This document shows, piece by piece, positions 50,301 through 58,972 of a DNA stretch of 64,000 nucleotides (the stretch's first letter is position 1; each line of letters starts with the position of its first letter). The stretch lies in the NCBI RefSeq assembly GCF_964275005.1, contig NC_092698.1, positions 22,271,309-22,335,308 on the forward strand. Reading direction: 5' to 3'. Origin of the DNA: Diadema setosum (Eukaryota; Echinodermata; Echinoidea; Diadematoida; Diadematidae). Below the pieces are notes generated by a model. The model was not told the origin of the DNA. It did no database searches and saw only the letters and a program-made list of their open reading frames with translations. Made by a program: the position numbers and the translations under genes.

Positions 50301-50915
50301 ATCCGTTCCTATGCATGCATACCGGCATATGCACCCAATCAATCGTAATTTCAAACCAGGGAACGTTGTATTGTTTTGTTATTGCATTTTCATAATGAAG
50401 TACAGTATGCTTGTGTCCACGATGGCGCGTGCTGTACCATAGTCTCATTTCCCCCTTTTTTTGTTTTTTTTTTCTTCTTCCTTTTTTCCCCCCTTCCCAA
50501 GTTAATTTCATGTCAGTTGACATTGGTTTCTTTGACTTTGTGTACGTATTTTTAGAGGGTCCCATACCCTACAAGCTTTGCTTTTTAAGTGGGACCCTCC
50601 ATTTCCATTCTAATCTTTGTATTAGGTATATACCTTAGAAACGAAATTCTGTTGTTACTCGTGACCACTTGTACGTTTTCTTTGAAATTGTTATAAATTT
50701 GTTCTGTAAATGTATTGTATATATTCTTTCTGTATATTCAATGGAAATGGAAATAAAATTGAATTGAAATTGAATTGAATAATAGCGTTCAGCATGGCAA
50801 AAGGTTTTTAAGACTTTTGTTTGTTTGTTTGTTTGTTTGTTTGTTGTTTTCCGTCACAGATTACAGAGGGACCGGTATTGAGATGGACGTCGGAGTAGCA
50901 GATATTCTGGCTTAA
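44389..50915 (+). CDS. candidate secreted cysteine-rich/acidic protein, four exons
   Basis: Proposed exons: 44389-44535, 45550-45684, 47383-47911 and 50860-50915 (taa), about 288 residues. Exon 1 gives a clear signal peptide: MASKKYKSEH, a hydrophobic LLLVCTLAACLLFIFASF, then CAVCDALPARKR. Exon 2 (45 residues) has four cysteines as C-x5-C-x5-C-x11-C (GPCLSHSDCLPTQSC ... GRC). Exon 3 is acidic with strong RNY codon structure (VVVDHFDEHGLPVVVITED, a DEKRK dibasic site, DFYFNDDARVYG). Exons 1-3 join in phase 0; the third acceptor (cctcaagag) has two other AGs just before it. Exon 4 adds DYRGTGIEMDVGVADILA through a good acceptor; without it exon 3 ends at a stop at 47923-47925. I do not recognise the family. 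A secreted precursor is inferred from signal peptide, dibasic sites and promoter. Exons 1 and 3 are firmer than 2 and 4. Confidence 0.5.
46559..46738 (-). other. exon-like open stretch, strand uncertain
   Basis: On the minus strand an open frame reads KRVKVVFIISGSLAEQTYGQ and LLQESPVHLPTHSRMVNALC up to a good donor (gag|gtgagg at 46559). On the plus strand an alternative exon (about 46600-46676) between a cag and a gtaagt encodes ECVGRCTGDSCKSC, but its phase does not fit the neighbouring secreted-protein exons. GC content is above the surroundings. It may be one exon of a minus-strand gene nested in the intron 45685-47382. Confidence 0.3.
48230..48362 (+). repeat. trinucleotide microsatellite (ACT/ATT/ATC)n
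   Basis: About 130 bases of actact, attatt and atcatc runs in the last intron of the candidate secreted-protein gene. Confidence 0.95.
48570..50785 (+). mobile_element. 5'-truncated CR1/jockey-like LINE
   Basis: Reverse transcriptase of a non-LTR retrotransposon. Frame 1 (48591-49361) shows KSAGHDAISNFLLK, NNYRPISLLCTLSKILEKIV, FGFREKHSTSHALL, motif A LDFSKAFDTINHDIL, motif B GVPQGSLLGPLLFLIYIND and motif C FILFADDSNLF. A single frameshift in a T-run right after motif C moves the rest into 49448-50122 (FLGITVDNKLSW, PTRQSNEFHLPF, KYWNSLPYDI, stop at 50122). The endonuclease half is missing, so the copy is dead on arrival; clade from memory. The 3' UTR ends with a ttgaattgaaattgaattga tail at about 50758-50780, like the fragment at 41255-42066. 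It lies in the last intron of the proposed secreted-protein gene. Confidence 0.88.
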
Positions 50916-53070
50916 AGACGAATAATCGCGCTGATAACTCGTTGGCCACGCCCATTCCGATGCGAGAGACGAGAATCGGTCGGCCGCGTTGACCATCACT
51001 AATAACAACCGTACTGGACTATAGATGCCACTGAAACTTTATAACGAGTGCAATTCCACGAGGCATCGGACTTCGCTGTAGCAGATCAGTGAGATCTGAC
51101 GTTACGAATGGTAGAAGCTGCATTGAACTTGGACATTGAATTATTGAACTTGGACATTGAATTAGATAGTTATGGAACACTATAGCTTCAAGATTTCTTT
51201 CACTAAATTTCACTAAGTTTCACGTTTTCACAAAACGATATTAGTGGGATTAGTTGCAAACACATGATATTTCCGTTAGACGAGTTGGTAATGTCATGGC
51301 CTTGCACGTTCGGTTCTTCTCCTCTGACCTATACACACAAATTGTCTCACTATTTTTTGTTTCTTTTGATATGAAATCGATTTGAAAAACCTGCATCCTT
51401 CGTATTATTTTGTGATGTTATAACTTTACGAGGATTGAGGGAAACTATGTTAAATCGACGACAAAAATTACGATTATTAGAATGTATTTTTGTCACATAC
51501 AAAAAGACAATGAGAAAGTAGGTGTTAACATCATCACCTAACTTGATTTGCATACGTGACTGCAACCCACAATAATATAGGTCATGTGAAACTTCAACGT
51601 TTCATAATAATGCTTATTCTTCGCAGGTCCCACTCTGATAAAACTTGTACCAATATGTCATATAATTCAGTTCATTATTCATTGAAGTTAGGGTTTGATA
51701 ACATCGAGTTTCAAAAAAAGGGTAATGACGGAATGAGTATAACTTTCCCTTTTCAATGGGAAGAATTATTCAAAGAAAGGGTGATGATAGAATTGGTATA
51801 AATTTCCCTTTTCAATGGCAAAAATTATTCAAAGAAAGGCAATGATGGAATTGGTATAACTTTCCCCTTTTCAATGGGAAGAACTATTGATGAGTGTAAC
51901 CTTCTTTAGATCGACATTTCGATCTGAGGGTTAATGAAAGTACATATAAAAACTGTACACAACCGTGCGATCGGGGTTAAGACGTGCCATCAAGCAAACG
52001 AATAGATAGGGCGTCATTTCCTTAATTTAGGGGAAAATCGTCTCCGACATCACAAGTTCTGCTGAAAAAATAAACAAATAAAATGCAGTGAATCGCAGAT
52101 TGTCGGTCGGCACGACCGGAGTAGGTACTCTTGTGTAGTCATTCCGTTTCTGACCATGAGATGAACATTGGGGATAATCTGTACCCTACATTACAGATTG
52201 TACTTGCACTTTCTGTGAGCAGTATTTACGGTTTGAAGGGGGGTGGGGGGGGGGGGGTTCTTGTCGTTTTTCACAAAGACTGTGGGTGCTATAGCCTACT
52301 TCCGGCATTCAAGGCTACGTTCGTACGACTGGTTCGTAATTAAGAATGATTAAACCCTGATGATCAAACTAATGATATTGTATTCGCTGCCTTCATTTGT
52401 ATGCAGCATTGAAGACCTGTAACTTCGTATATTGATGCTGGTATTGCTATTCGAGTAAAATAAACTTATTTAGATTTATATTCTCATATTCGTCGAATCC
52501 TCAGAGACATGTATACATTCACATTCTAAACGTACAATATCAATCATAAACTCATCGTGCATAATGTGGATGTGTATGAGTGTGCGTGAGCGGGTTATGT
52601 GTGCATTCTATAAAAAGGAAAAAAAATAATGATCCATCTGTTCTGTTCTATTCCTTGATTTGGGCTTCAAGTGTGAAGGATGAATTGTAAATGAATATGA
52701 ATAAATAAAATCATAACTTGACACTTATCCCTTTATGGGCAAAAATGCATAACATTTCCATCTCATGAAGTTTCATTCATAAAGGTTCCCTCTCTCTCTC
52801 TCTCTCTCTCTCTCTATTTGATTTACAAATCTATACATATTGCTTATGCTGCTTTCATCTGAACAAAACATACACCGGACTAAAACATGAATGGGATAAA
52901 AAGGATGGTAGGTATCGTATCATGAAAATTTCACTGTTTATCTAGCCTTTTTTTTCTTCTTAATGCATAATGTCCTTTTTAAGAAGTTAACCAGCCAGAA
53001 CATCATGTAGGCCTATCTCTTCATTTGGCCAACCACAACACACACATATTATGTACAAATATGTACACGC

Positions 53071-53071
<1 letters not shown>
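50916..53071. other. region between the secreted-protein gene and the Penelope cluster
   Basis: No supported gene. The GC-richer stretch 50870-51010 is open on the minus strand as well (MVNAADRFSSLASEWAW) and might be part of a first exon or promoter on that strand. A 20-base direct repeat (ttgaacttggacattgaatt) lies at 51122-51162, a three-copy tandem repeat at 51720-51897 and a CT microsatellite at 52788-52815. Confidence 0.5.
51720..51897 (+). repeat. tandem repeat, three copies of about 60 bp
   Basis: Units begin near 51720, 51779 and 51839 and share ggtataactttccc, ttttcaatgggaagaa and ttattcaaagaaagg with a few differences. Non-coding. Confidence 0.9.

Positions 53072-53107
<36 letters not shown>
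53072..53107 (+). repeat. (TA)n microsatellite abutting the Penelope 3' end
   Basis: Eighteen TA units end exactly where the minus-strand Penelope element ends. It may be the insertion target or a tail made on insertion. Confidence 0.9.
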
Positions 53108-53109
<2 letters not shown>

Positions 53110-53188
53110 GGTATTATTATCCGCGTGTTGGAATAAGAGCATGAAGACGATGAAGACAAACAAGTTGACATAATGCATTAGAATCCAA

Positions 53189-53265
53189 CTTCATTTATTT
53201 GTAAACCAAATTTTCGACCCTTGCACGGATCTTCCTCAGGGTAACAGTGATATTTGTATTTGAAG
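53189..53265 (-). ncRNA. hammerhead-ribozyme-like motif, minus copy
   Basis: Same motif as in the plus copy: CTGAGGA, a five-pair stem gatcc/gggtc with loop gtgcaa, then GAAA, a palindromic AATT as minimal stem III, and outer helices acc/ggt and cttca/tgaag. Hammerheads with minimal stem III are known from the LTR-like ends of Penelope elements. One extra A between CTGAGGA and stem II is not canonical, so activity is open. Confidence 0.45.
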
Positions 53266-53340
53266 CTCAGCACAGATAAATAATAATAATAACAAAGAAA
53301 CGCGTCTGGTTGTCAGCTTAGAGTTTGAGCTAGGTTAGCA

Positions 53341-54000
53341 ACCAACACGCACGGTTGTTAGCTTAAAATTTGCGCTATCTTCATGAGTGCAAAATCCTTA
53401 AACTCAATTATGACGTAACAATGCATCATAAAATGCATAAGAAGTAAGACATAGACATTTTCAAATCAAACTGATCGTTTACCAGCCGCGCAAAATACAT
53501 ACCAACACGCACGGTTGTTAGCTCATAATTTGCGCTATCTTCATAAGTGCAAAATCCTTAAACTCAATTATGACGTAACAATGTATCATAAAATGCATCA
53601 TAAAATGCATAAGAAGTAAGACATAGACATTTTCAAATCAAACTGATCGTTTACCAGCCGCGCAAAATACATACCAACACGCACGGTTGTTAGCTCAAAA
53701 TTTGCGCTATCTTCATGAGTGCAAAATCCTTAAACTCAATTATGACGTAACAATGTATCATAAAATGCATAAGAAGTAAGACATAGACATTTTGAAATCA
53801 AACTGATCGTTTACCATGATGCAGCCGCGCAAAATACATACCAACACGCACGGTTGTTAGCTCAAAATTTGCGTTTTCTTCATGAGTGCAAAATCTTTAA
53901 ATTCAATTATGACGTAACAATGTATCATAAAATGCATAAGAAGTATAGCAAGACATAGACATTTTCAAATCAAACTGATCGTTTACCAGCCGCGCAAAAC
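53341..54000 (-). repeat. Penelope terminal tandem array, four units of about 165 bp
   Basis: Unit starts (accaacacgcacggttgtta) at 53341, 53501, 53673 and 53840. Each unit holds a TGACGTAA site, tgcataagaagtaagacata and tttaccagccgcgcaaaa. Units differ by small indels such as a doubled tgcatcataaaa. Confidence 0.93.
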
Positions 54001-54129
54001 ATATAGCAACCCGAAGAGAGCATAACGATTAAAATATGCAGATAAAACATTCTAACGGCATGTTTGAGTAATAGCCGGTAAACTTTATCGAATTGGGCCT
54101 AAATTGAGGCGCAGAGACAAAGAGATATA

Positions 54130-56250
54130 CTACTTATAGAAACTATATTTGCCTAGCCATGACAGGTCTCTGTTCAGCCCAGTCTGAAAACTCTTGCTAC
54201 GAATTATAGCGCGCAGTTCAGCCAATTTTCTCTCATCCGCGGATTTATACCCGCCTCCGAAGAGGCAGATCTTAAGATCACTTAAGGAATGGTCGGTTTG
54301 GCTGAAATGCTCGGCTACTGGGAAACCGGTTCGGCGTTGCCTGATTATACATCTGTGGTTATTGAATCGCATTCTGAAACTTGTACTTGTTTCACCAATA
54401 TAGGCTACTCCAGGGCATTTGTTACAAAGAAAACAATACAAAACGTTACTTGAATCACAGTTGTGAGCAGGAGGATAGATGGTATAATCAGATGAGAGCT
54501 GTACGGAGTTATCCGTTATTATGTGAGTGCATATCTGACAGCGCGCTTTGCCACATTGTTTGTTACCTCTAGGTTGAGGTGGGCCGGGTAGCTGATTCCT
54601 CACCAGTAATCTTTTCAGACTGGGCGGCTGCCTCTGTGCATGTAGGGGGGCCCTAGGCATGATTTTAGCAAGTTTTTCGTCGACCGTGATTGTGGGCCAC
54701 TCTTTCTTGATTGTAAGGGCAAGTTGGCGACCTTTCGGGTGATACGTGGAGACAAAGGGGACTGCTTCTTCCCCTTTGTTTTTTCTTTTTTGTACGAGAA
54801 GAGCCTCTCTACTTTTTCGGCTCACCCTTTCCATGGATTTCTTGATCAAGTTGATCGGATAACCGCGCTCAATGAAATGCCTGCCTAGTTGCAGTGCATC
54901 CGATTCGTAGGTATGAGGGTCGGATGTTATTCTTTTGTACCTCAATAGTTGGCTGTATACTATTGACTCCTTGATGTGCGTAGGATGGAATGAGTTATAA
55001 TTAAGATAGGTGAAGGAGTCAGTCGGCTTAGTGTACACCGATGTTTGGAGTTTCTGCCCATTTGGGGAAAGAGTGACCGTGACGTCAAGGAAGTGGACTT
55101 TCTCTTGTGAGCTTTCCATGGTGAATTTGATGTTACCATCGTGTGAATCAAACCTTTCATGAAAGGATTTGAGGTCATTGGTATCATGTGGCCATATCAT
55201 GAAAATATCATCTATGTACCGGAGGTACAAACTGGGTTGAAGATGGGATTTTGAGAGAAAGTCCTCCTCCAACTCGGCCATGAAGATGTTTGCGTAAGCG
55301 GGAGCCATTTTTGTACCCATTGCAGTACCTTTGCTTTGAAGAAAATATTCACCATCAAACTTGAAATAGTTGTGTTTGAGGATGAATTCTGCCAATGTCG
55401 CTAAGTCGTCAATTTCAGCATGAGAATATTCCGAATGACGACGCAAGAAGGATTGCAAAGCCTGAACACCTTCCTCATGAGGTATGTTGGTATATAAGCT
55501 TTTCACATCCATAGTCACAAGAGTGCATCCCTTCGTAATTTCGGTAGAGTTTATCTTGTTCAAGAAGTCTGTGGTGTCTTTAACATAACTTCTGATATTA
55601 GGTAAGCATGTCTGAAGTTTTTTGTCGACATACTCTGACATACACTCCGTAAGGCATTTTACACTTGAAATAATGGGTCTGCCAGGAGGAATAATGTGGT
55701 GCTCTTTTGCTTTTGATACCACTTCTTGCGCATCATTCTCATTACAGTCAGTCACACTAGCTACCAATTTAGGAAGTTTGTGAATTTTAGGAAGCATGTA
55801 AAATTCACTTACCTTGGGTACTGCTGGCACAAGGCTATGGCTATCACTTACACTACTCAGATTATCTACACAGTCCAGTGCTTGTTTGACGTAGTCCGTT
55901 GTAGGATCCGAATCAAGTTGTGTGTAGTAGTCCTCATCGGATAGTTGTCGGGTAGCCTCGGTGATGTAGTCCTTCTTGTCCTGGATAACAACGGCACCTC
56001 CTTTATCTGCCGGTTTGATTATGATGTCGACGTTGTTCTGCAGACTCTTTATAGCTTGGCGTTGGCTGGGATCCGGTTGGACAGTGTGGTGGTCGTCGAA
56101 GTCACGCAAGAAGTTGTCGAGATGATGTTCCACACTAGACGTGTACCTGTCGATAAAGGGATTCCTCCCTCCAGGTGGCGTCCATCGGGGCTTGGATGTA
56201 GATTGGTTTGTCCGTTTTTTGGTGCGTTCCTGCTGGTGTTGGTCAGACAC
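54130..56250 (-). CDS. Penelope-like reverse transcriptase with GIY-YIG endonuclease
   Basis: Open frame of 706 codons. Order of parts: IIKPADKGGAVVIQDKKDY (typical of Penelope N-terminal region), HIIPPGRPIISS, motif A LVTMDVKSLYTNIPHEEG, motif B SKGTAMGTKMAPAYANIFMA, motif C YLRYIDDIFMIW, a basic linker, the cysteine motif CGKARCQIC and a C-terminal GIY-YIG nuclease (YCFLCNKCPGVAYIGETSTS, RMRFNNHR, VAEHF). Catalytic aspartates of the RT and the YIG of the nuclease are present. The nuclease nicks target DNA and the RT copies the RNA there. The arrangement fits EN-bearing Penelope elements of the Neptune/Penelope groups; subgroup uncertain. The frame has no proper start codon at its left edge because the element is truncated. 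Confidence 0.93.
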   Translation of the reverse strand: MSDQHQQERTKKRTNQSTSKPRWTPPGGRNPFIDRYTSSVEHHLDNFLRDFDDHHTVQPDPSQRQAIKSLQNNVDIIIKPADKGGAVVIQDKKDYITEATRQLSDEDYYTQLDSDPTTDYVKQALDCVDNLSSVSDSHSLVPAVPKVSEFYMLPKIHKLPKLVASVTDCNENDAQEVVSKAKEHHIIPPGRPIISSVKCLTECMSEYVDKKLQTCLPNIRSYVKDTTDFLNKINSTEITKGCTLVTMDVKSLYTNIPHEEGVQALQSFLRRHSEYSHAEIDDLATLAEFILKHNYFKFDGEYFLQSKGTAMGTKMAPAYANIFMAELEEDFLSKSHLQPSLYLRYIDDIFMIWPHDTNDLKSFHERFDSHDGNIKFTMESSQEKVHFLDVTVTLSPNGQKLQTSVYTKPTDSFTYLNYNSFHPTHIKESIVYSQLLRYKRITSDPHTYESDALQLGRHFIERGYPINLIKKSMERVSRKSREALLVQKRKNKGEEAVPFVSTYHPKGRQLALTIKKEWPTITVDEKLAKIMPRAPLHAQRQPPSLKRLLVRNQLPGPPQPRGNKQCGKARCQICTHIITDNSVQLSSDYTIYPPAHNCDSSNVLYCFLCNKCPGVAYIGETSTSFRMRFNNHRCIIRQRRTGFPVAEHFSQTDHSLSDLKICLFGGGYKSADERKLAELRAIIRSKSFQTGLNRDLSWLGKYSFYK

Positions 56251-56299
56251 ATGCTGGTCATTACGATCACCGTTGTCATCCTTTTTTTTTTTTTTTTTT

Positions 56300-56580
56300 C
56301 TTACTTCTTATGCATTTTATGATGCATTTTATGATACATTGTTACGTCATAATTGAGTTTAAGGATTTTGCACTTATGAAGATAGCGCAAATTATGAGCT
56401 AACAACCGTGCGTGTTGGTATGTATTTTGCGCGGCTGGTAAACGATCAGTTTGATTTGAAAATGTCTATGTCTTACTTCTTATGCATTTTATGATGCATT
56501 GTTACGTCATAATTGAGTTTAAGGATTTTGCACTCATGAAGATAGCGCAAATTTTAAGCTAACAACCGTGCGTGTTGGTT
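56300..56580 (+). repeat. Penelope 5' terminal array, about two units
   Basis: Two partial to full 165-bp units in plus orientation, passing at about 56578 into the unique part (gctaacctagctcaaac). With the 3' array this gives the LTR-like repeats typical of Penelope elements. Confidence 0.9.
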
Positions 56581-56654
56581 GCTAACCTAGCTCAAACTCT
56601 AAGCTGACAACCAGACGCGTTTCTTTGTTATTATTATTATTTATCTGTGCTGAG

Positions 56655-56731
56655 CTTCAAATACAAATATCACTGTTACCCTGAGGAAGATCCGTGCAAG
56701 GGTCGAAAATTTGGTTTACAAATAAATGAAG
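56655..56731 (+). ncRNA. hammerhead-ribozyme-like motif, plus copy
   Basis: CTGAGGA (56681-56687), stem II gatcc/gggtc (56689-56693 and 56700-56704) with loop gtgcaa, GAAA (56705-56708), palindromic AATT (56708-56711) as minimal stem III, proposed cleavage after T56712, inner stem I acc/ggt (56678-56680 and 56713-56715) and outer helix cttca/tgaag (56655-56659 and 56727-56731). The core matches CUGANGA...GAAA with one extra A before stem II. It lies in the unique part of the terminal repeat, about 100 bases before the ORF start, where known Penelope hammerheads lie. Confidence 0.5.
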
Positions 56732-56813
56732 TTGGATTCTAATGCATTATGTCAACTTGTTTGTCTTCATCGTCTTCATGCTCTTATTCCAACACGCGGA
56801 TAATAATACCATC

Positions 56814-57907
56814 ATGTCAGGACTTAATGCAGTAGTTTTCCGCGCCCGCCGGACTTGTGAACGCTTGTATTCGAAGCTCGCTCAGACTAGATCGGACATA
56901 TATTTTCTAACTAAATCTAAGAAGCTCGACATCGTACCCAAAGGTCTTCGCATAAAGAACCCTCTGAAGGATACTTTCAAATCCAGGATTGCCGATAACA
57001 TCTGTCATCGTACATCTCAGAGACTCCGAAATCTCTGCCTTCACGAATCCTACAAGCGACAGCATAAATTCCAGCAACAACTGGACGTGGCGATAAGCAA
57101 CCTTAAAGCATCATTCCAAGACGATGGATATGATGACCAGCCTGAGTCAACAATTATCCTCCGTGGTCTTGACCAGCATTACCACCAGAAGCTTCAACAT
57201 TCCATGACCAGGAAGAAACGTAAGCTGGATAAACTCACTCTGGAGTCTCCTCTTCTTCGAGGTATGTCATCCCCCAAACGCCCGACCGATGATACCGACC
57301 CCAGGCCTCCTGACGACAAGACACAATCATCTAAGAGTTGTAATCTTGTGAACCTCTCCAGATACGAGCCATCCCAACATGAGGTCAACACTCTCAACTT
57401 GGGTCTCTCATACTGCCCCCAAAGGCGTCTTGACAAGGTACAACTATGCTTTGACGTTGAGTCATTCAATCGTCGTGTCAAACTTCGAGAATTCTTCTCA
57501 AAGGATGACAACGGTGATCGTAATGACCAGCATGTGTCTGACCAACACCAGCAGGAACGCACCAAAAAACGGACAAACCAATCTACATCCAAGCCCCGAT
57601 GGACGCCACCTGGAGGGAGGAATCCCTTTATCGACAGGTACACGTCTAGTGTGGAACATCATCTCGACAACTTCTTGCGTGACTTCGACGACCACCACAC
57701 TGTCCAACCGGATCCCAGCCAACGCCAAGCTATAAAGAGTCTGCAGAACAACGTCGACATCATAATCAAACCGGCAGATAAAGGAGGTGCCGTTGTTATC
57801 CAGGACAAGAAGGACTACATCACCGAGGCTACCCGACAACTATCCGATGAGGACTACTACACACAACTTGATTCGGATCCTACAACGGACTACGTCAAAC
57901 AAGCACT
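56814..57907 (+). CDS. Penelope ORF, N-terminal part (plus copy)
   Basis: Begins at an ATG two bases after the end of the terminal repeat: MSGLNAVVFRARRTCERLYS, then KLDIVPKGLRIKNPL, a charged middle part and the conserved IIKPADKGGAVVIQDKKDY. The frame is open further upstream, but those codons lie in the terminal repeat and look like read-through, so I start at this ATG. It ends at the inserted transposon. The first 230 or so residues are absent from the minus copy. Confidence 0.85.
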
Positions 57908-58972
57908 GGGGGAAATTACAGAATACCGGTTTTGCCTCATATAAATTAGCATATTGGTGCGTATAAGAGCCGCCGGAGGCGGGGCCCCGGCGGCTCTCCC
58001 TTAGAGATGAATTTCAGCCCTACAAAATAATGGAAATGACTTCGGGCTGAAATTCGTCTTTCCCGACGTTTGGGGCCCCCAAAAAGGCCAGAAACGGAAC
58101 GGCCGTCAAAAAGTAGGTTGACCACACAATTTTTATGAAAATTGAGTGGTTTCGTCGGAAAACTGCTCTAAATCGAGATAACTCGAGTAAATCGACGATA
58201 AAGAAAATCGACCCGATTTTGACGGAACTATTTTAATCGTGATGACGTCATCACAGCTGACAGCCCTTCTTCCTTCATCTCTTTTCGACACAAGTCATCA
58301 CGATACAATCACACTACACACTAGTTTGGCAAGGCAGCGCGTATACGCGTATTGTCAAGAGACATGTGCGCACTCAACTGCTATACGTATTGTACACTGT
58401 ACTACTAAACATGCGCGCGTTCTGCAGACTCAATACGCGCTACCACTGCCACACGTACGCATAAGCTGTTATGTGTACTGACTGTACTGTACTGTTGTAT
58501 TTGTATTGAGTGCATAGAGTCAACATGGTGGGCTGTCAAGCGCACCCACACAGTGCGTAAGCTCTACTGTAAGCTAGCACCAGCAATTAGATAAGTGATT
58601 GTTTTCTAGTCTCACCTAAACTGCTATCAATTTCTAGGATATGGACTATCCTCGACTCCTAAAAACGTGAGTATACATCGTAAATTCGGGTAAATTTTAA
58701 CGGATAGTCTAGACTAGCATCGTCAGGATCTAGAACTACATTATTCGGGGGACACCCCCGAAACCCCCGAGAACGACGTAAGATACCACACTTCTCACCG
58801 CACAGAGCAAAGAAAACACACGTAAACAAATGCAATCGTCGACAGCCGAATCACGGACCGTATCGCTGATCGGATTAATATTTTAATGGTTGCTATCGGC
58901 AAGCGTAATTACGCTCTTTTCAGAGCGATTTGCGCTCTCCGTGATTGGCTGCCGGTATTCTGTAATTTACCC
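57908..58972. mobile_element. 1.07-kb non-autonomous DNA transposon inside the Penelope ORF
   Basis: Terminal inverted repeats of about 20 bp: left gggggaaattacagaatacc (57908) and right end ggtattctgtaatttaccc (58954-58972). No long ORF, so a foreign transposase would be needed. The interior has a GC-rich hairpin (gagccgccgg/ccggcggctc, 57968-57995) and gatgacgtcatc. Compared with the minus copy, about 60 bases of the Penelope element next to the right end are missing, and no clean target duplication is visible. Superfamily undetermined. Confidence 0.8.

Larger units (their letters stand above)
53108..56280 (-). mobile_element. Penelope-like element, 5'-truncated minus copy
   Basis: Reading the minus strand: reverse transcriptase/endonuclease ORF, a short spacer, four tandem units of about 165 bp (54000 to 53341), then a unique 230-bp part ending at 53108 against the TA run. 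The body is nearly identical to the plus copy (only a handful of differences seen, e.g. CGKARC versus CGKTRC). It lacks about the first quarter of the ORF; a poly-A stretch on its own strand (T-run 56281-56299 on the plus strand) marks the truncated side, where the plus copy begins. Penelope elements are known for truncated inverted neighbours and LTR-like repeats. It looks young; the part that remains is open. Confidence 0.9.

Noticed and set aside
53341-54000. CRISPR-like regular direct repeats
   Set aside because: Units are about 165 bp, contiguous and without spacers; they belong to the Penelope terminal array.
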